Shown: positions 28,749-38,208, numbered from the stretch's first letter. The stretch: 64,000 nt of DNA from Actinomyces sp. HPA0247 (GCA_000411415.1 KE150451.1:200872-264871); one strand, 5' to 3'. The notes: generated by a model not told the origin, from the sequence alone. Numbers and translations: made by a program.

Positions 28749-28787
28749 TTGTAACGGCGCATGTGAGCGACGCGCCGGGAGTTACAA
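28749..28787. promoter_or_regulatory. Large inverted repeat in the M20-valS divergent region
   Basis: TTGTAACGGCGC (28749-28760) faces GCGCC and GTTACAA (28772-28776 and 28781-28787). It could be an operator or form an RNA hairpin in either transcript. It lies between the divergent M20 and valS starts. Confidence 0.4.
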
Positions 28788-28870
28788 GGCCCAGCATTGG
28801 ACCGAAATGCCTGGGGAAACGTAGGCTAGTGGGGCAAACAGTCCACGACTCGGATGGAGACAACTCAATT

Positions 28871-31582
28871 ATGGCCATGAACACCCGTGCGCAGGCGCCT
28901 CGCGTGCCCGACCGCGCCGCCCCCGAAGGCCTCGAAGCCAAGTGGGGTGAGGCCTGGGAAAGCCAGGGCACCTACGCCTTTGACCGCAATGCGACGCGCG
29001 AGCAGGTGTACTCGATCGACACGCCCCCGCCGACGGTATCCGGCTCCCTGCACATCGGCCATGTTTTCTCCTACACGCACACCGACGTCGTGGCCCGCTA
29101 CCAGCGCATGATGGGCAAGTCCGTGTTCTACCCGATGGGTTGGGACGACAACGGCCTGCCCACCGAGCGCCGCGTGCAGAACTACTTCGGCGTGCGCGTG
29201 GATGCGACGCTGCCCTACGACCCCGACTTCGAGCCCCCGCACGTGGGCGGCGACGGCAAGTCGATCAAGGCGCGTGACCAGAAGCCGATTTCCCGTAAGA
29301 ACTTCGTGGAGCTGTGCGAGCGCCTCACCGTCGAAGACGAGGCTCAGTTCGAGGCGCTGTGGCGCTACCTGGGCCTGAGCGTGGACTGGAAGCAGAACTA
29401 CCAGACGATCGGCGCGCGTGCACGCAAGGTCGCCCAGGCCGCGTTCCTGCGCAACCTGGCGCGCGGCGAGGCCTACCAGGCCGAGGCCCCGGGCCTGTGG
29501 GACGTCACCTTCCAGACGGCGGTCGCCCAGGCTGAGCTGGAGAGCCGCGAGTACCCGGGCTTCTACCACCGCCTGGCCTTCCACATCACCGACGCCGAGG
29601 CCGCCGCGAAGGCTGCCGCCGCCGGCGCGCCCGTCGAGGACGGTGTGGACGTGTGCATCGAGACGACCCGTCCTGAGCTGCTGGCCGCCTGCGTCGCCCT
29701 GATCGCCCACCCGGACGACGAGCGTTACAAGCCGCTGTTCGGCACGACGGTTGCCTCCCCCGTGTACGGCGTCGAGGTGCCGATCCTTCCCCACCCCGAG
29801 GCCGAGATGGACAAGGGCGCGGGCATCGCCATGTGCTGTACCTTCGGCGACACGACCGACATCGACTGGTGGCGTGACCTGGAGCTGCCGCTGCGCGCGA
29901 TCCTGCGCAAGGACGGCCGCATCATCACTGAGACCCCCGAGTGGATCACGACCGATGCGGGCCGCGCGGCTTTCGAGGAGATCACCGGTAAGACGACGTT
30001 CTCCGCGCGCGAGGCCGTGGTGGCCGCCCTGCGCGAGTCGGGCGAGCTGAAGGGCGAGCCGACCAAGACGATGCGTCAGACCAACTTCTTCGAGAAGGGC
30101 GACAAGCCCCTCGAGATCGTCACCTCGCGCCAGTGGTACATCCGTAACGGTGGCCGCGCGTGGACGAACCCGGCCTCGGGCAAGGATCTGAACGAGGAGC
30201 TCATCGGCCGCGGCCGCGAGCTGGAGTTCCACCCCGACTTCATGCGCGTGCGCTACGAGAACTGGGTGAAGGGCCTGAAGGGCGACTGGCTGGTGTCCCG
30301 TCAGCGCTTCTTCGGCGTGCCGTTCCCGCTGTGGTACCGCGTGGACGCGGACGGCCAGGCGAACTACGACGACATCATCACCCCGTCTGAGGCCGCTCTG
30401 CCGGTCGACCCGTCGACGGACGTTCCGGAAGGCTACACGGAGGATCAGCGCGGCGTGGCCGGCGGCTTCGTGGGCGAGCTGGACATCATGGACACGTGGG
30501 CGACGTCCTCGCTGTCCCCGCAGCTGGCCTGTGGCTGGCTGGACGACGAGGACCTGTTCGCTCGCACGTACCCGATGGATCTGCGCCCGCAGGGCCAGGA
30601 CATCATCCGTACGTGGCTGTTCTCCACCGTGGTGCGCGCGGACCTGGAGTTCGGCGCGCTGCCGTGGAGGCACGCGGGCCTGTCGGGCTGGATCCTGGAT
30701 TCGGACCACAAGAAGATGTCGAAGTCCAAGGGCAACGTCGTGACCCCGATGGGCATCCTGGAGAAGTACGGTTCGGATGCCGTGCGTTACTGGGCAGCGT
30801 CTGCTCGCCTGGGCCTGGATGCGGCGTTCGACGAGCAGCAGATGAAGATCGGTCGCCGCCTGGCGATCAAGGTGCTGAACGCGTCGAAGTTTGCGCTTAC
30901 GATGGGTGGCGAGGGCGCGGCGATCGATCTGGATCCGGCGCTGGTGACGGTGCCGCTGGATCGTTCGGTGCTGGCTGCGCTGGCGTCCGTCATCGACGAG
31001 GCCTCGGCTGCGCTGGCGTCCTACGAGCACTCTCGTGCTCTCGAGGTCACGGAGTCGTTCTTCTGGACGTTCTGCGACGACTACCTGGAGCTGGTCAAGG
31101 AGCGCGCCTACAACCGTGATGGCGCATGGGACGAGGCCTCGGCTGCGTCTGCCCGTGCGGCTCTGGCGATCGTCATTGATAACGTGGTGCGTCTGCTGGC
31201 CCCCTACCTGCCGTACGTGACGGAAGAGGTGTGGAGCTGGTACCGCGAGGGAAGCGTGCACACCGCTCCGTGGCCGGTGGTGGCGGACCTGGCTGGCGTC
31301 GAGGGTGATCCCTCGGTGCTCGAGGCCGCGTCCTCCGCTCTGATCGCGCTGCGCCGCGTGAAGTCTGAGGCGAAGGTGTCGCCGCGTACGCCGTTCCTGG
31401 CTGTGACGGTGCGCGCACCGCAGGCTCAGGTCGAGGCTCTCGAGTCGGTGAAAGGTGACCTGGAGGCCGCATCGAAGGCCGTGGGCGCCCTGACCGTGGC
31501 TGCCTCCGACGACGCTGAGGCCACCGAGGCCGTTGTCGAGTCCTTCGAGCTGGGCGAGGCTCCTGCGAAGCGCAAGGGCTGA
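28871..31582 (+). CDS. valS: Valine--tRNA ligase
   Basis: A 903-residue class I aminoacyl-tRNA synthetase that charges tRNA-Val. The HIGH motif is GSLHIGHVF, the CP1 editing domain occupies about residues 200-400, and the KMSKS motif is KKMSKSKGNVV. An anticodon-binding domain follows. The ATG at 28871 has GGAG about 12 bases upstream and gives normal length. No T-box is seen in the ~220-base leader. It is followed by a strong terminator. Confidence 0.96.
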   Translation: MAMNTRAQAPRVPDRAAPEGLEAKWGEAWESQGTYAFDRNATREQVYSIDTPPPTVSGSLHIGHVFSYTHTDVVARYQRMMGKSVFYPMGWDDNGLPTERRVQNYFGVRVDATLPYDPDFEPPHVGGDGKSIKARDQKPISRKNFVELCERLTVEDEAQFEALWRYLGLSVDWKQNYQTIGARARKVAQAAFLRNLARGEAYQAEAPGLWDVTFQTAVAQAELESREYPGFYHRLAFHITDAEAAAKAAAAGAPVEDGVDVCIETTRPELLAACVALIAHPDDERYKPLFGTTVASPVYGVEVPILPHPEAEMDKGAGIAMCCTFGDTTDIDWWRDLELPLRAILRKDGRIITETPEWITTDAGRAAFEEITGKTTFSAREAVVAALRESGELKGEPTKTMRQTNFFEKGDKPLEIVTSRQWYIRNGGRAWTNPASGKDLNEELIGRGRELEFHPDFMRVRYENWVKGLKGDWLVSRQRFFGVPFPLWYRVDADGQANYDDIITPSEAALPVDPSTDVPEGYTEDQRGVAGGFVGELDIMDTWATSSLSPQLACGWLDDEDLFARTYPMDLRPQGQDIIRTWLFSTVVRADLEFGALPWRHAGLSGWILDSDHKKMSKSKGNVVTPMGILEKYGSDAVRYWAASARLGLDAAFDEQQMKIGRRLAIKVLNASKFALTMGGEGAAIDLDPALVTVPLDRSVLAALASVIDEASAALASYEHSRALEVTESFFWTFCDDYLELVKERAYNRDGAWDEASAASARAALAIVIDNVVRLLAPYLPYVTEEVWSWYREGSVHTAPWPVVADLAGVEGDPSVLEAASSALIALRRVKSEAKVSPRTPFLAVTVRAPQAQVEALESVKGDLEAASKAVGALTVAASDDAEATEAVVESFELGEAPAKRKG

Positions 31583-31600
31583 GCGTAACAGACGAGCACA

Positions 31601-31641
31601 GGGTGTGGGTTCCAAAGTATTAGAACTTGGAACCCACACCC
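31601..31641. terminator. Terminator hairpin after valS
   Basis: A 15-bp perfect stem (31601-31615 with 31627-31641) has an 11-base loop. The downstream tract (TTACTCT) is only weakly T-rich. Confidence 0.7.
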
Positions 31642-31815
31642 TTACTCTAGCTTCTCCAGAGTCGTATTTGATATCAAACCACGACACGCCCAACCCCGCC
31701 GACAACACCTACACCCTCAAATGCGAAGAGCCCCTATGACACTGCCGCCATTGATTGGTAGTATACGTAGATACTTTCAGTGTTAACTTTCTGCGTACAA
31801 AGAATTTAGAGTAAC

Positions 31816-31848
31816 AAAGGAGGCTTTATGCAGAATATTTATATTTAG
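31816..31848 (+). CDS. Six-codon mini-ORF with strong ribosome-binding site
   Basis: AAAGGAGG at 31816-31823 is followed by ATG at 31828 and only six sense codons (MQNIYI) before TAG-TAA. This is the best ribosome site in the region, yet it serves a tiny peptide 27 bases before the AT-rich gene, which itself has a poor site. It could be a regulatory leader peptide or the stump of a lost gene. Confidence 0.35.
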   Translation, partial: KGGFMQNIYI

Positions 31849-31875
31849 TAATTTTTAGAAATTGCCAAAATCGCT

Positions 31876-32763
31876 ATGAATATCAAATTGTTTCCTACTT
31901 TGAATCGAGGTTTTACTACTGTGGATAGCACTCTTTTGGCTGTATGTATAACTGCAGGAGCAGCTGTTATTGCCGCCATAATTACGGCGGTTGTTAAAAT
32001 TACGCCGAGCTATACTTTGCGAAAAGATCGCAGGGAACGTATTGGTCGCTACCGAGCGGAATATGATAATTGGATGAGAAATGTTAAATCGGCGCAAAAA
32101 AAGTATCAGGCAGGTGACAATTTTGACGATAGTGAAATTGAGTTCCCTAAGTCAATTGACTATAAAAACTCAGGAATTTCTATAGATGCCATAGAAAATG
32201 GGGCGTTAATTCTTCAGGGAATTTTGGAACCTCTTGGTCGGGGTCGGTGGGCTTCTTATGTCATGAATGTATATGAGGATAAAGAAAGTCCATTAGAAGT
32301 GATTAACGGATTTGTGAATGGACAGTTGGATGTGACAAAAGACTGTTTGTTGCAAGAGGATGATCATGATTTCCTGCTTTCAAATTTTTGGTATCCAATT
32401 TATTTCGAAGATGAGGTGAAGGGGTTTATCGAAAATTCACATGGAGCGACTGAATTTTCGATGAAGATTTCTCGAGAAATTAATGCATATGTTTCCCAGG
32501 CGCGAGAAAAATATGTTACCGGTAAGGTTGATGATAAGATTTTGCACAGACTGGAGGCACTGATTCGCTACAAGCTTTTGCTTGAATCGCAGTATATACT
32601 CTGGTTCTTTGCTGATAACGTAACAAACTATGATCCTAAAGAATCGACTCTTGTGGAAAAGTTTTTCCGTGGTCAAGATGGAGTGGCTGGAAGCTTTGTC
32701 GAGTACATTGACTCTGAATATGATAAAGCTGAAGCCGTTTTTCTGAAGAAGGGGAAGATGTAG
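31876..32763 (+). CDS. AT-rich orphan protein with N-terminal membrane helix
   Basis: I do not recognise this 295-residue protein. Residues ~18-42 are hydrophobic (DSTLLAVCITAGAAVIAAII), followed by a positively charged stretch (LRKDRRERIGRYR). The rest is acidic and mainly helical, probably cytoplasmic. The gene is far richer in A and T and uses codons (ATA, AAA, TTT) that its neighbours avoid, a sign of recent transfer. The start is uncertain: ATG 31876 has no ribosome site, and GTG 31921 has a distant GAGG. An ISL3 end begins about 10 bases after its stop. A defence or phage-derived role is possible but unproven. Confidence 0.6.
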   Translation: MNIKLFPTLNRGFTTVDSTLLAVCITAGAAVIAAIITAVVKITPSYTLRKDRRERIGRYRAEYDNWMRNVKSAQKKYQAGDNFDDSEIEFPKSIDYKNSGISIDAIENGALILQGILEPLGRGRWASYVMNVYEDKESPLEVINGFVNGQLDVTKDCLLQEDDHDFLLSNFWYPIYFEDEVKGFIENSHGATEFSMKISREINAYVSQAREKYVTGKVDDKILHRLEALIRYKLLLESQYILWFFADNVTNYDPKESTLVEKFFRGQDGVAGSFVEYIDSEYDKAEAVFLKKGKM

Positions 32764-32772
32764 GGTTAATAG

Positions 32773-33268
32773 GGCTCTTCCGAGTTGAGTGTGGGTGACC
32801 GGCTGTTGGTCGGGGGTTGCGGGTAGAGGTCGAGGTCCCTGGTGATGAGTGGACTTCAACCCCCGCGATCTTCACAGGACCTCGGGCGGTGTCTCACCCT
32901 ACCTGCTGCTGCTCTGTGTCGCTTGATCGTTGTGATCGGTGTGATCTGCTCGTCGGTTTGGAGGGCTTCCATCTGATGAGCGTGGCTCGCACCCCAGATG
33001 CTCTGGTACTCGATGTTGAGTCGTGCAACCAGCTGGTTGGGTGCCCGGGTTGTGGGTTGAATCGCTCAAGGCCACGGGCGCGTGGTGGTGGTGATCGACG
33101 CGCCCTGGGCCGGGGTCCCGACAAGGATTCGGCGGTTTAAACGGCGTTGGATGTGCCGCGAACGCACCTGCCAGACGGTGACGTTCCTGGAACATGACGA
33201 GCGGGTGTGCGCACCCCGGGCGCGTCTGGGTGTGCGGGCGATCCGGTGGGCGGGGCGTGTTCAATTGT
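32773..33268 (+). pseudogene. ISL3-family transposase remnant, N-terminal part with frameshift
   Basis: An ISL3-type terminal sequence (GGCTCTTCCGAGTTGAGTGT) starts at 32773. The transposase begins near LLVGLEGFHLMSVART and shows the zinc-finger start VGCPGCG. It then shifts frame around 33056-33065 and continues as AQGHGRVVVVIDAPWAG and RRWMCRERTCQTVTF. It is cut off by an IS256-type element near 33.26 kb, so the catalytic domain is lost. Confidence 0.7.
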
Positions 33269-33304
33269 CTGTGTATCCGTCTTTTTGTTTGAAAGGATTG
33301 ATGC

Positions 33305-33953
33305 ATGATGAATGATGATGATGTTGTTGTGTCTGGCGCTAGTGGGCGTGAGACTGTGGAGGACCTGCGTCGCTCGGGGGCGTTGGATGCGTTGTTTGAG
33401 CGTCTTGATGCTGGCGAGGTCGAGATGACGGGCAGCCAGGGATTGTTGCCCGCGTTGCTCAAGGAGGCCTTGGAGCGCGGCCTGGCCGCGGAGCTGACCC
33501 AGCACTTGGGGTATGAGAAGGGCCAGACCAGCGCGCAGGCGCGCTCGAACACGAGGAACGGCACGACGAAGAAGACCGTGATATCGGAGGTGGGAGCTTT
33601 CGAGATCGAGGTTCCCCGGGATCGGGCAGGCTCCTTCACCCCACGCCTGGTACGCAAAGGACAACGGTGCCTCGATGGCTTGGATGCGATGATTATCAGC
33701 TTGTATGCCGGGGGATGACGGTACGCGATATCCGCCATCACCTCGCTTCCACCATCGGCGTGGAGGTCAGTGCGGGGACGATTTCCACGATCACTGACGC
33801 GGTGTGCGACGCCGTGCTGGAGTGGCAGCACCGCCCCCCTAGAAGCGTTCTACCCGGTGATCTACCTGGACGCGATCCGCATCAAAATCCGACGCGATCA
33901 CACGGTGGAGAACCGGGCCGCTCACCTGGCGGTCGGAGTTGGGCTTAGGCTGG
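33305..33953 (+). pseudogene. IS256-family transposase remnant, frameshifted and truncated
   Basis: The N-terminal half of a mutator-type transposase is recognisable: LLPALLKEALERGLAAELTQ and EIEVPRDRAGSF. The frame shifts near 33712 (continuing as MTVRDIRHHLASTIGVEVS) and again near 33838 (EAFYPVIYLDAIRIKIR, which contains the first catalytic Asp). It stops where an IS3 end begins at about 33954. It cannot be functional. Confidence 0.75.
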
Positions 33954-35206
33954 TGTTGTTGACACTTCGATAAGCGGGTGTGTGTGCCTGTGGCCAGTGA
34001 GGTGCCTGTTACGGGAACTCGTCGTCGTTATACGCCGGAGTATCGTCGTGATGTTACGTGCCTGGTATTGGATACGGGGTCTACGATCGCGCCTGCGGCC
34101 CGGGATTTAGGGCTGGGTGAATCGGTGGTGGGCCGGTGGGTCAAACTCGAACGTGAGAGGCGCCAGGCCGCCGAACAGGAGCGCCCTGATCCACACGAGA
34201 TGGAAGCTGAGATCACTGCATTGCGGCGGCGGGTGCGCCAGCTGGAGAAGGAGAACGAGTTTTGGGAAAAGCCAGCGCATTCTTCCCCTTTCGGCACCAA
34301 AACACCAGCGGTTTGAACTGATGGATGCGCAGAAGGCTCCCTCCTCAATCACCTTGATGGCCAAGGTTTTAGGGGTCACGCGCGCAAGCTATTACGCGTG
34401 GAAAACCAAGCGTCCCACAGGGGTGAGCGCGCGCGCTGGTGCGCAGGCGCTTGGATGAGTCTGTGGCCTGGGAACACGAGGTGTCGGGCGGCGCGTATGG
34501 GTCTCTCGTAACGAGTACGCTCTGGTGCGCAGTGGTGTGGATGTGGGTGTGCGGGCGGTCGCCGCGTCGATGCGCCGCCAAGGCCCCACAGGCCTAAACA
34601 CGCACCAGCGCCCGGCAAGGCACGGTGGACGGGGTCCAGTGGCCCATGAAGATCACTGCGCCCGCCAGTGGGATCAATGTGCCCTGGACCGGGTGTGGAT
34701 CACGGATTCCACCTACCTGCGGTGCGCGCAAGGCTGGTTCTACCTGTGCGCCGTGCGCGATGCGCACTCGCGTCGAGTCCTGAGATACGCCATGGGCGAG
34801 CAGCACAACACGCGCTCTGGTCATCACCGCACTCTATATGGCCGCCGCCACCCGTGGCACCTTCCCCGCTGGGGTCGTGCCCCATGCTGATCGGGGAACA
34901 CAGTTCACCTCCCAGAAGCTGGCCGACCACATGCGCGCCGTCCAAGGAACCGTGTCGATGGGGCGGGCCGGAGTGTGCTGGGACAACGCCATGGCCCAAT
35001 CCTATTGGGCCACCCTCAAAACCGAGTACTACGACCAGCGTGCCTTCACCACCCGCAACCAGGTCTACACCGGTGTCGCCACCTGGATCGAATACTTCTA
35101 CAACCCCCGCCGCATCCACACCAGCCTCGGCGGCAGATCCCCCATCGAATACGAACGACACCAAGCGGCCTGGACAACAGCCGCATAAACAAACCGTCAA
35201 CAACTT
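33954..35206 (+). pseudogene. Degenerate IS3-family element (orfA and orfB with several frameshifts)
   Basis: Ends share GTTGTTGAC in inverted orientation (33954-33963 and 35196-35206). OrfA is legible (RRRYTPEYRRDVTCLVLD, ending in a coiled coil QLEKENEF). OrfB appears in pieces in different frames: MDAQKAPSSITLMAKVLG, then DRVWITDSTYLRC with the first Asp, then PHADRGTQFTS and WDNAMAQSYWATLKTE with the remaining D and E. Several indels break the reading frame, so it is a dead element. Confidence 0.75.
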
Positions 35207-35424
35207 GCGCACAGGCCCAGTCTCCAGTGCCAAAGACACCGCGCAAGGTGCGGCACGGACTTCGACACAGTGTTCACACGCCAGCCCTGGAACAAACCTA
35301 TCAACTACGAACTCCTTGACACCTTCATTCAGCATCAGATAGCGGACAAGCAAGACGCCACGTCGTCTGGCGCCCACAGTCACGCACACCCCACTATGAA
35401 CCGACACACAAGACTCTAACAACT
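35207..35424. other. Gene-free remnant DNA between the dead IS3 and the toxin-antitoxin pair
   Basis: No supportable gene, RNA or repeat is seen in these roughly 220 bases. They are probably leftover mobile-element or pre-insertion sequence. Confidence 0.4.
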
Positions 35425-35439
35425 TGTACAATTAGTACA
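35425..35439 (+). promoter_or_regulatory. Operator and -10 element of the toxin-antitoxin operon
   Basis: TGTACAATTAGTACA is a perfect inverted repeat (TGTAC arms, 5-base centre). TGTACA is the core known for YefM/Phd-type operators. It contains TACAAT (35427-35432), a near-consensus -10, which puts the transcription start at about 35439, the A of the antitoxin ATG. There is no ribosome site, so the mRNA is probably leaderless and self-repressed. Confidence 0.6.
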
Positions 35440-35735
35440 TGTCTACCGCTACGCTTTCCGAGTTTCGCCAGAACCAGGCCCAGTACATCGCCGCCGCCCA
35501 AGTCGAACCCGTCGAGCTGCGCTCGCGCGGCGCACAGACCCGCGCAGTCCTGGTCTCTCCCGCTTTCTACGAAGAGGCAATCGCTGCCCTCGAAGCACGG
35601 CGGGAAGCCCGCGAGCGCGAGGAATACGAGACATGGCTCCGTGAGAATGCTCTACCCGCCCTCGAACACTACCTTGAGCACCCGGAAACTGCGCACACTC
35701 TCGATGAGCTGACTGCTGCATGGGGACTGAAGTAG
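35439..35735 (+). CDS. Antitoxin of the Phd/YefM family
   Basis: A 98-residue protein. The N-terminal half has the Phd/YefM DNA-binding fold (STATLSEFRQNQAQYIAAA and AVLVSPAFYEEAIAALE). The C-terminal half is the acidic, flexible toxin-binding tail. It should repress its own promoter at the TGTACA palindrome overlapping its start and neutralise the toxin encoded next. The stop is inside or directly beside the toxin start. Confidence 0.85.
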   Translation: MSTATLSEFRQNQAQYIAAAQVEPVELRSRGAQTRAVLVSPAFYEEAIAALEARREAREREEYETWLRENALPALEHYLEHPETAHTLDELTAAWGLK

Positions 35736-36085
35736 TGGCACCCCAACGACGCCTTGCTATCGGCGATACTGCATACCGCGACCTCGTCAACTTTCGCGGC
35801 GAGCTTCTGACCCTCACGGGCTCAGAACAGACAACCGATGCTTACCTCTCTGCCCTACGCGGTTTTCTGTCCCGTCTCACTGAGTTTCCTCATCGCGGTG
35901 AAGCGCGTCCCGATCTTCACCCGTCAATCCGGGTGATAGGTTTTCGCCAGCGGCTTCGCATCGTTTTCGCTGTGATGGAGGATCAGGTTGTCATACTCGC
36001 CGTGCAGTCTGCGAGGCAAGGAAGAGTTGCCTTACCTGAATCTGTCTATCAGTTCCTTGAGGTCCTTGACGGCGACGTCAGGTAG
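35720..36085 (+). CDS. RelE/ParE-family toxin
   Basis: A 121-residue ParE/RelE-superfamily protein. The fold is suggested by FLSRLTEFPHRGEARPDLHPSIRVIGFRQ-type sequence and the late IVFAVMEDQVVILAVQSARQGR. RelE-type toxins cut ribosome-bound mRNA; ParE-type toxins inhibit gyrase; the sequence does not decide which. The ATG at 35720 overlaps the antitoxin by 16 bases. A GTG at 35735 sharing a base with the antitoxin stop is an equally plausible start. Confidence 0.8.
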   Translation: MGTEVVAPQRRLAIGDTAYRDLVNFRGELLTLTGSEQTTDAYLSALRGFLSRLTEFPHRGEARPDLHPSIRVIGFRQRLRIVFAVMEDQVVILAVQSARQGRVALPESVYQFLEVLDGDVR

Positions 36086-36104
36086 CACAAACAGCATCCT
36101 CAGT

Positions 36105-36126
36105 TTGGGGGTTTTACTCCCCCACC
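36105..36126 (+). terminator. Weak hairpin after the toxin gene
   Basis: GGGGG-TTTTACT-CCCCC lies about 20 bases after the toxin stop. The stem is short and there is no clear T-tract after it, so it may be weak. Confidence 0.35.
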
Positions 36127-36213
36127 CTTGGGGCGCGTAGGATAGGGGAAGCAGTAGCAGCGCAGCTGGCCAACAAACCGCAGCGCACACCGCCCAGCGA
36201 CCAGGGAGCACAC

Positions 36214-38103
36214 ATGACCGACAAGGAAACCCCGGCCTCGTCGAACGACGACAAGACGGCGCAGACGCAGGCGCAGACGACCACCGAAGCCCTCGAGTGG
36301 CACGCCCCCGTCCTGGTGCGCATCGACGAGCACACGACGATCCCCCACCTGCTCAAAGAGCGCGTGCAGCGCGGCGCGACCCGCCCGCTCATCCTACGCA
36401 AGATCGGCATCGGTGACACGTGGCGCTCGATCACGGCGCGCGAGTTCTACGACGAGGTCCACGCCGTGGCCGCCGGCCTCATCGCGCGGGGCCTCGAGCC
36501 CGGAGACCGCGTCGCGATCATGAGCCGCACCCGCTACGAATGGACGCTCCTCGACTTCGCGTGCTGGGCGGCCGGCCTCGTCCCCGTGCCCATCTACGAG
36601 ACCAGCTCCATCGACCAGGTCGCCCACGTCCTCGTCGACGCGGACGTCACCCTCATCATCACCGAGACCGTGTCCATGGCGGAGATCGTGCGCGCGGCAG
36701 CCGAGAGAGAAAACCGGGACAACACGCACGTCTTCTCCCTGGACTCCGAGGCCATCGAGACCCTCATCGCGGACGGCGCGGCCACCCCGCGCGAGCGAGT
36801 CCTCGCCCGCTCGGAAGCCCTCACGAAGGACGACATCGCAACCATCGTCTACACGTCGGGCACGATGGGCACACCCAAGGGCACGGTCCTGAGCCACGAG
36901 AACTTCACGAATCTGTGCCTCAACGCCCACGCGTGGATGCCGGAAATCGCTGCGGGCAAGAACTCGCGTCTGCTCCTTTTCCTGCCCCTGGCCCACGTGT
37001 TCGCGCGTTTCCTGCAGGTCTTCCAGATCAGCGGCAACGGCGTCCTCGGCCACGCCTCCAACATCAAGAACCTGCTGGGCGACCTGGCGTCGTTCCGTCC
37101 GAGCTACCTCCTGGTGGTCCCGCGCGTCCTGGAGAAGATCTACAACTCGGCGGATACGAAGGCGAGTGGTCCCAAGCGCAAGATCTTCCGCTGGGCGGCC
37201 AAGGTCGCGATCGCATACTCCCAGGCCCTGGACACGGAAGAGGGCCCGTCGGCGTCGCTGAAGGCCCAGCACGCACTGGCGGACAAGCTCGTCTACCAGC
37301 AGATCATCCGCCTGGTGGGCGGCAACGCGGACTACATCGTGTCGGGCGGCGCTCCCCTGGCCACCTGGCTCGCGCACTTCTATCGCGGCGTCGGCATCCC
37401 CGTCCTGGAGGGCTACGGCCTGACCGAAACCGTCGGCCCGGTGTCCGTGAACACGCCACGCCTGTCCAAGATCGGCACCGTGGGACCGGCTCTGCCACCC
37501 ATGTCCTTCAAGATCAGCGACGAGGGCGAGATCCTCCTCAAGGGCTCGAGCGTCTTCCAGCGCTACCACAACGACCCCGAGGCCACGGCCGCCTGCTTCA
37601 CCGAGGACGGCTGGTTCCGCACGGGCGACCTGGGGTCCCTGGACCGCGACGGCTACGTGTCCATCACGGGCCGAGCGAAGGAGATCATCGTGACGGCAGG
37701 CGGCAAGAACGTCGCACCGGCCAGCCTCGAAAATCCGATGCGCTCCCACCCGCTCATCTCCCAGGTCCTCGTCGTGGGCGACCAGAGGCCGTTTGTCGCT
37801 GCGCTCATCACGCTGGACGCAGAGATGCTGCCCGATTGGCTCGCCGCGCACTCGCTGCCCCCGATGAGCGTCGCCGAGGCGGCCACGAACGTCGAGGTCC
37901 TAGCGTCCCTGGAGAAAGCGGTGGCCTCGGCGAACGAGCACGTCTCGCGCGCCGAGTCGATCCGCAAGATCAAGGTCCTCACGACCGACTTCACGGAGGC
38001 GAACGGCCTGCTCACGCCCTCGCTGAAGGTCAAGCGCGCCGAGGCCACGCGCCGCCTTGCGCCCATCATCGACGAGATCTACGGCGGCCCCGTGCAAAGC
38101 TGA
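36214..38103 (+). CDS. Long-chain fatty acid--CoA ligase (AMP-forming)
   Basis: A 629-residue ANL-superfamily enzyme that activates fatty acids to acyl-CoA with ATP. Visible are the P-loop motif VYTSGTMGTPKGTVLSH, the GYGLTETVGPVSVN motif, and the hinge DGWFRTGDLGSLDRDGYVSITGRAKE, followed by a C-terminal lysine region. It is FadD15-like as found in actinobacteria. The ATG follows AGGGAG at about 7 bases. It is monocistronic with a terminator downstream. Confidence 0.9.
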   Translation: MTDKETPASSNDDKTAQTQAQTTTEALEWHAPVLVRIDEHTTIPHLLKERVQRGATRPLILRKIGIGDTWRSITAREFYDEVHAVAAGLIARGLEPGDRVAIMSRTRYEWTLLDFACWAAGLVPVPIYETSSIDQVAHVLVDADVTLIITETVSMAEIVRAAAERENRDNTHVFSLDSEAIETLIADGAATPRERVLARSEALTKDDIATIVYTSGTMGTPKGTVLSHENFTNLCLNAHAWMPEIAAGKNSRLLLFLPLAHVFARFLQVFQISGNGVLGHASNIKNLLGDLASFRPSYLLVVPRVLEKIYNSADTKASGPKRKIFRWAAKVAIAYSQALDTEEGPSASLKAQHALADKLVYQQIIRLVGGNADYIVSGGAPLATWLAHFYRGVGIPVLEGYGLTETVGPVSVNTPRLSKIGTVGPALPPMSFKISDEGEILLKGSSVFQRYHNDPEATAACFTEDGWFRTGDLGSLDRDGYVSITGRAKEIIVTAGGKNVAPASLENPMRSHPLISQVLVVGDQRPFVAALITLDAEMLPDWLAAHSLPPMSVAEAATNVEVLASLEKAVASANEHVSRAESIRKIKVLTTDFTEANGLLTPSLKVKRAEATRRLAPIIDEIYGGPVQS

Positions 38104-38134
38104 TGCGCGCACGACCGACGCTCACATGAACGAG

Positions 38135-38195
38135 GCCGTGGCCGGCTCGCGCTCCCCCGCTCAGTGTCGGGGTTGGCGAGCCGGCCACGGCTTTT
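38135..38195. terminator. Strong intrinsic terminator between fadD-like gene and MacB-like gene
   Basis: A 16-bp perfect stem (38135-38150 with 38176-38191) is followed by TTTT. It serves the acyl-CoA ligase gene and possibly the convergent MacB-like gene. Confidence 0.8.
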
Positions 38196-38208
38196 GTGAG
38201 TGGGCCAC

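Noticed and set aside
28650-28870. A T-box or other riboswitch leading valS
   Set aside because: No T-box sequence or specifier structure is visible; the only structure is the TTGTAAC inverted repeat.
28865-31708. A 947-codon minus-strand frame opposite valS
   Set aside because: valS is certain from HIGH and KMSKS motifs; the opposite frame has no domain.
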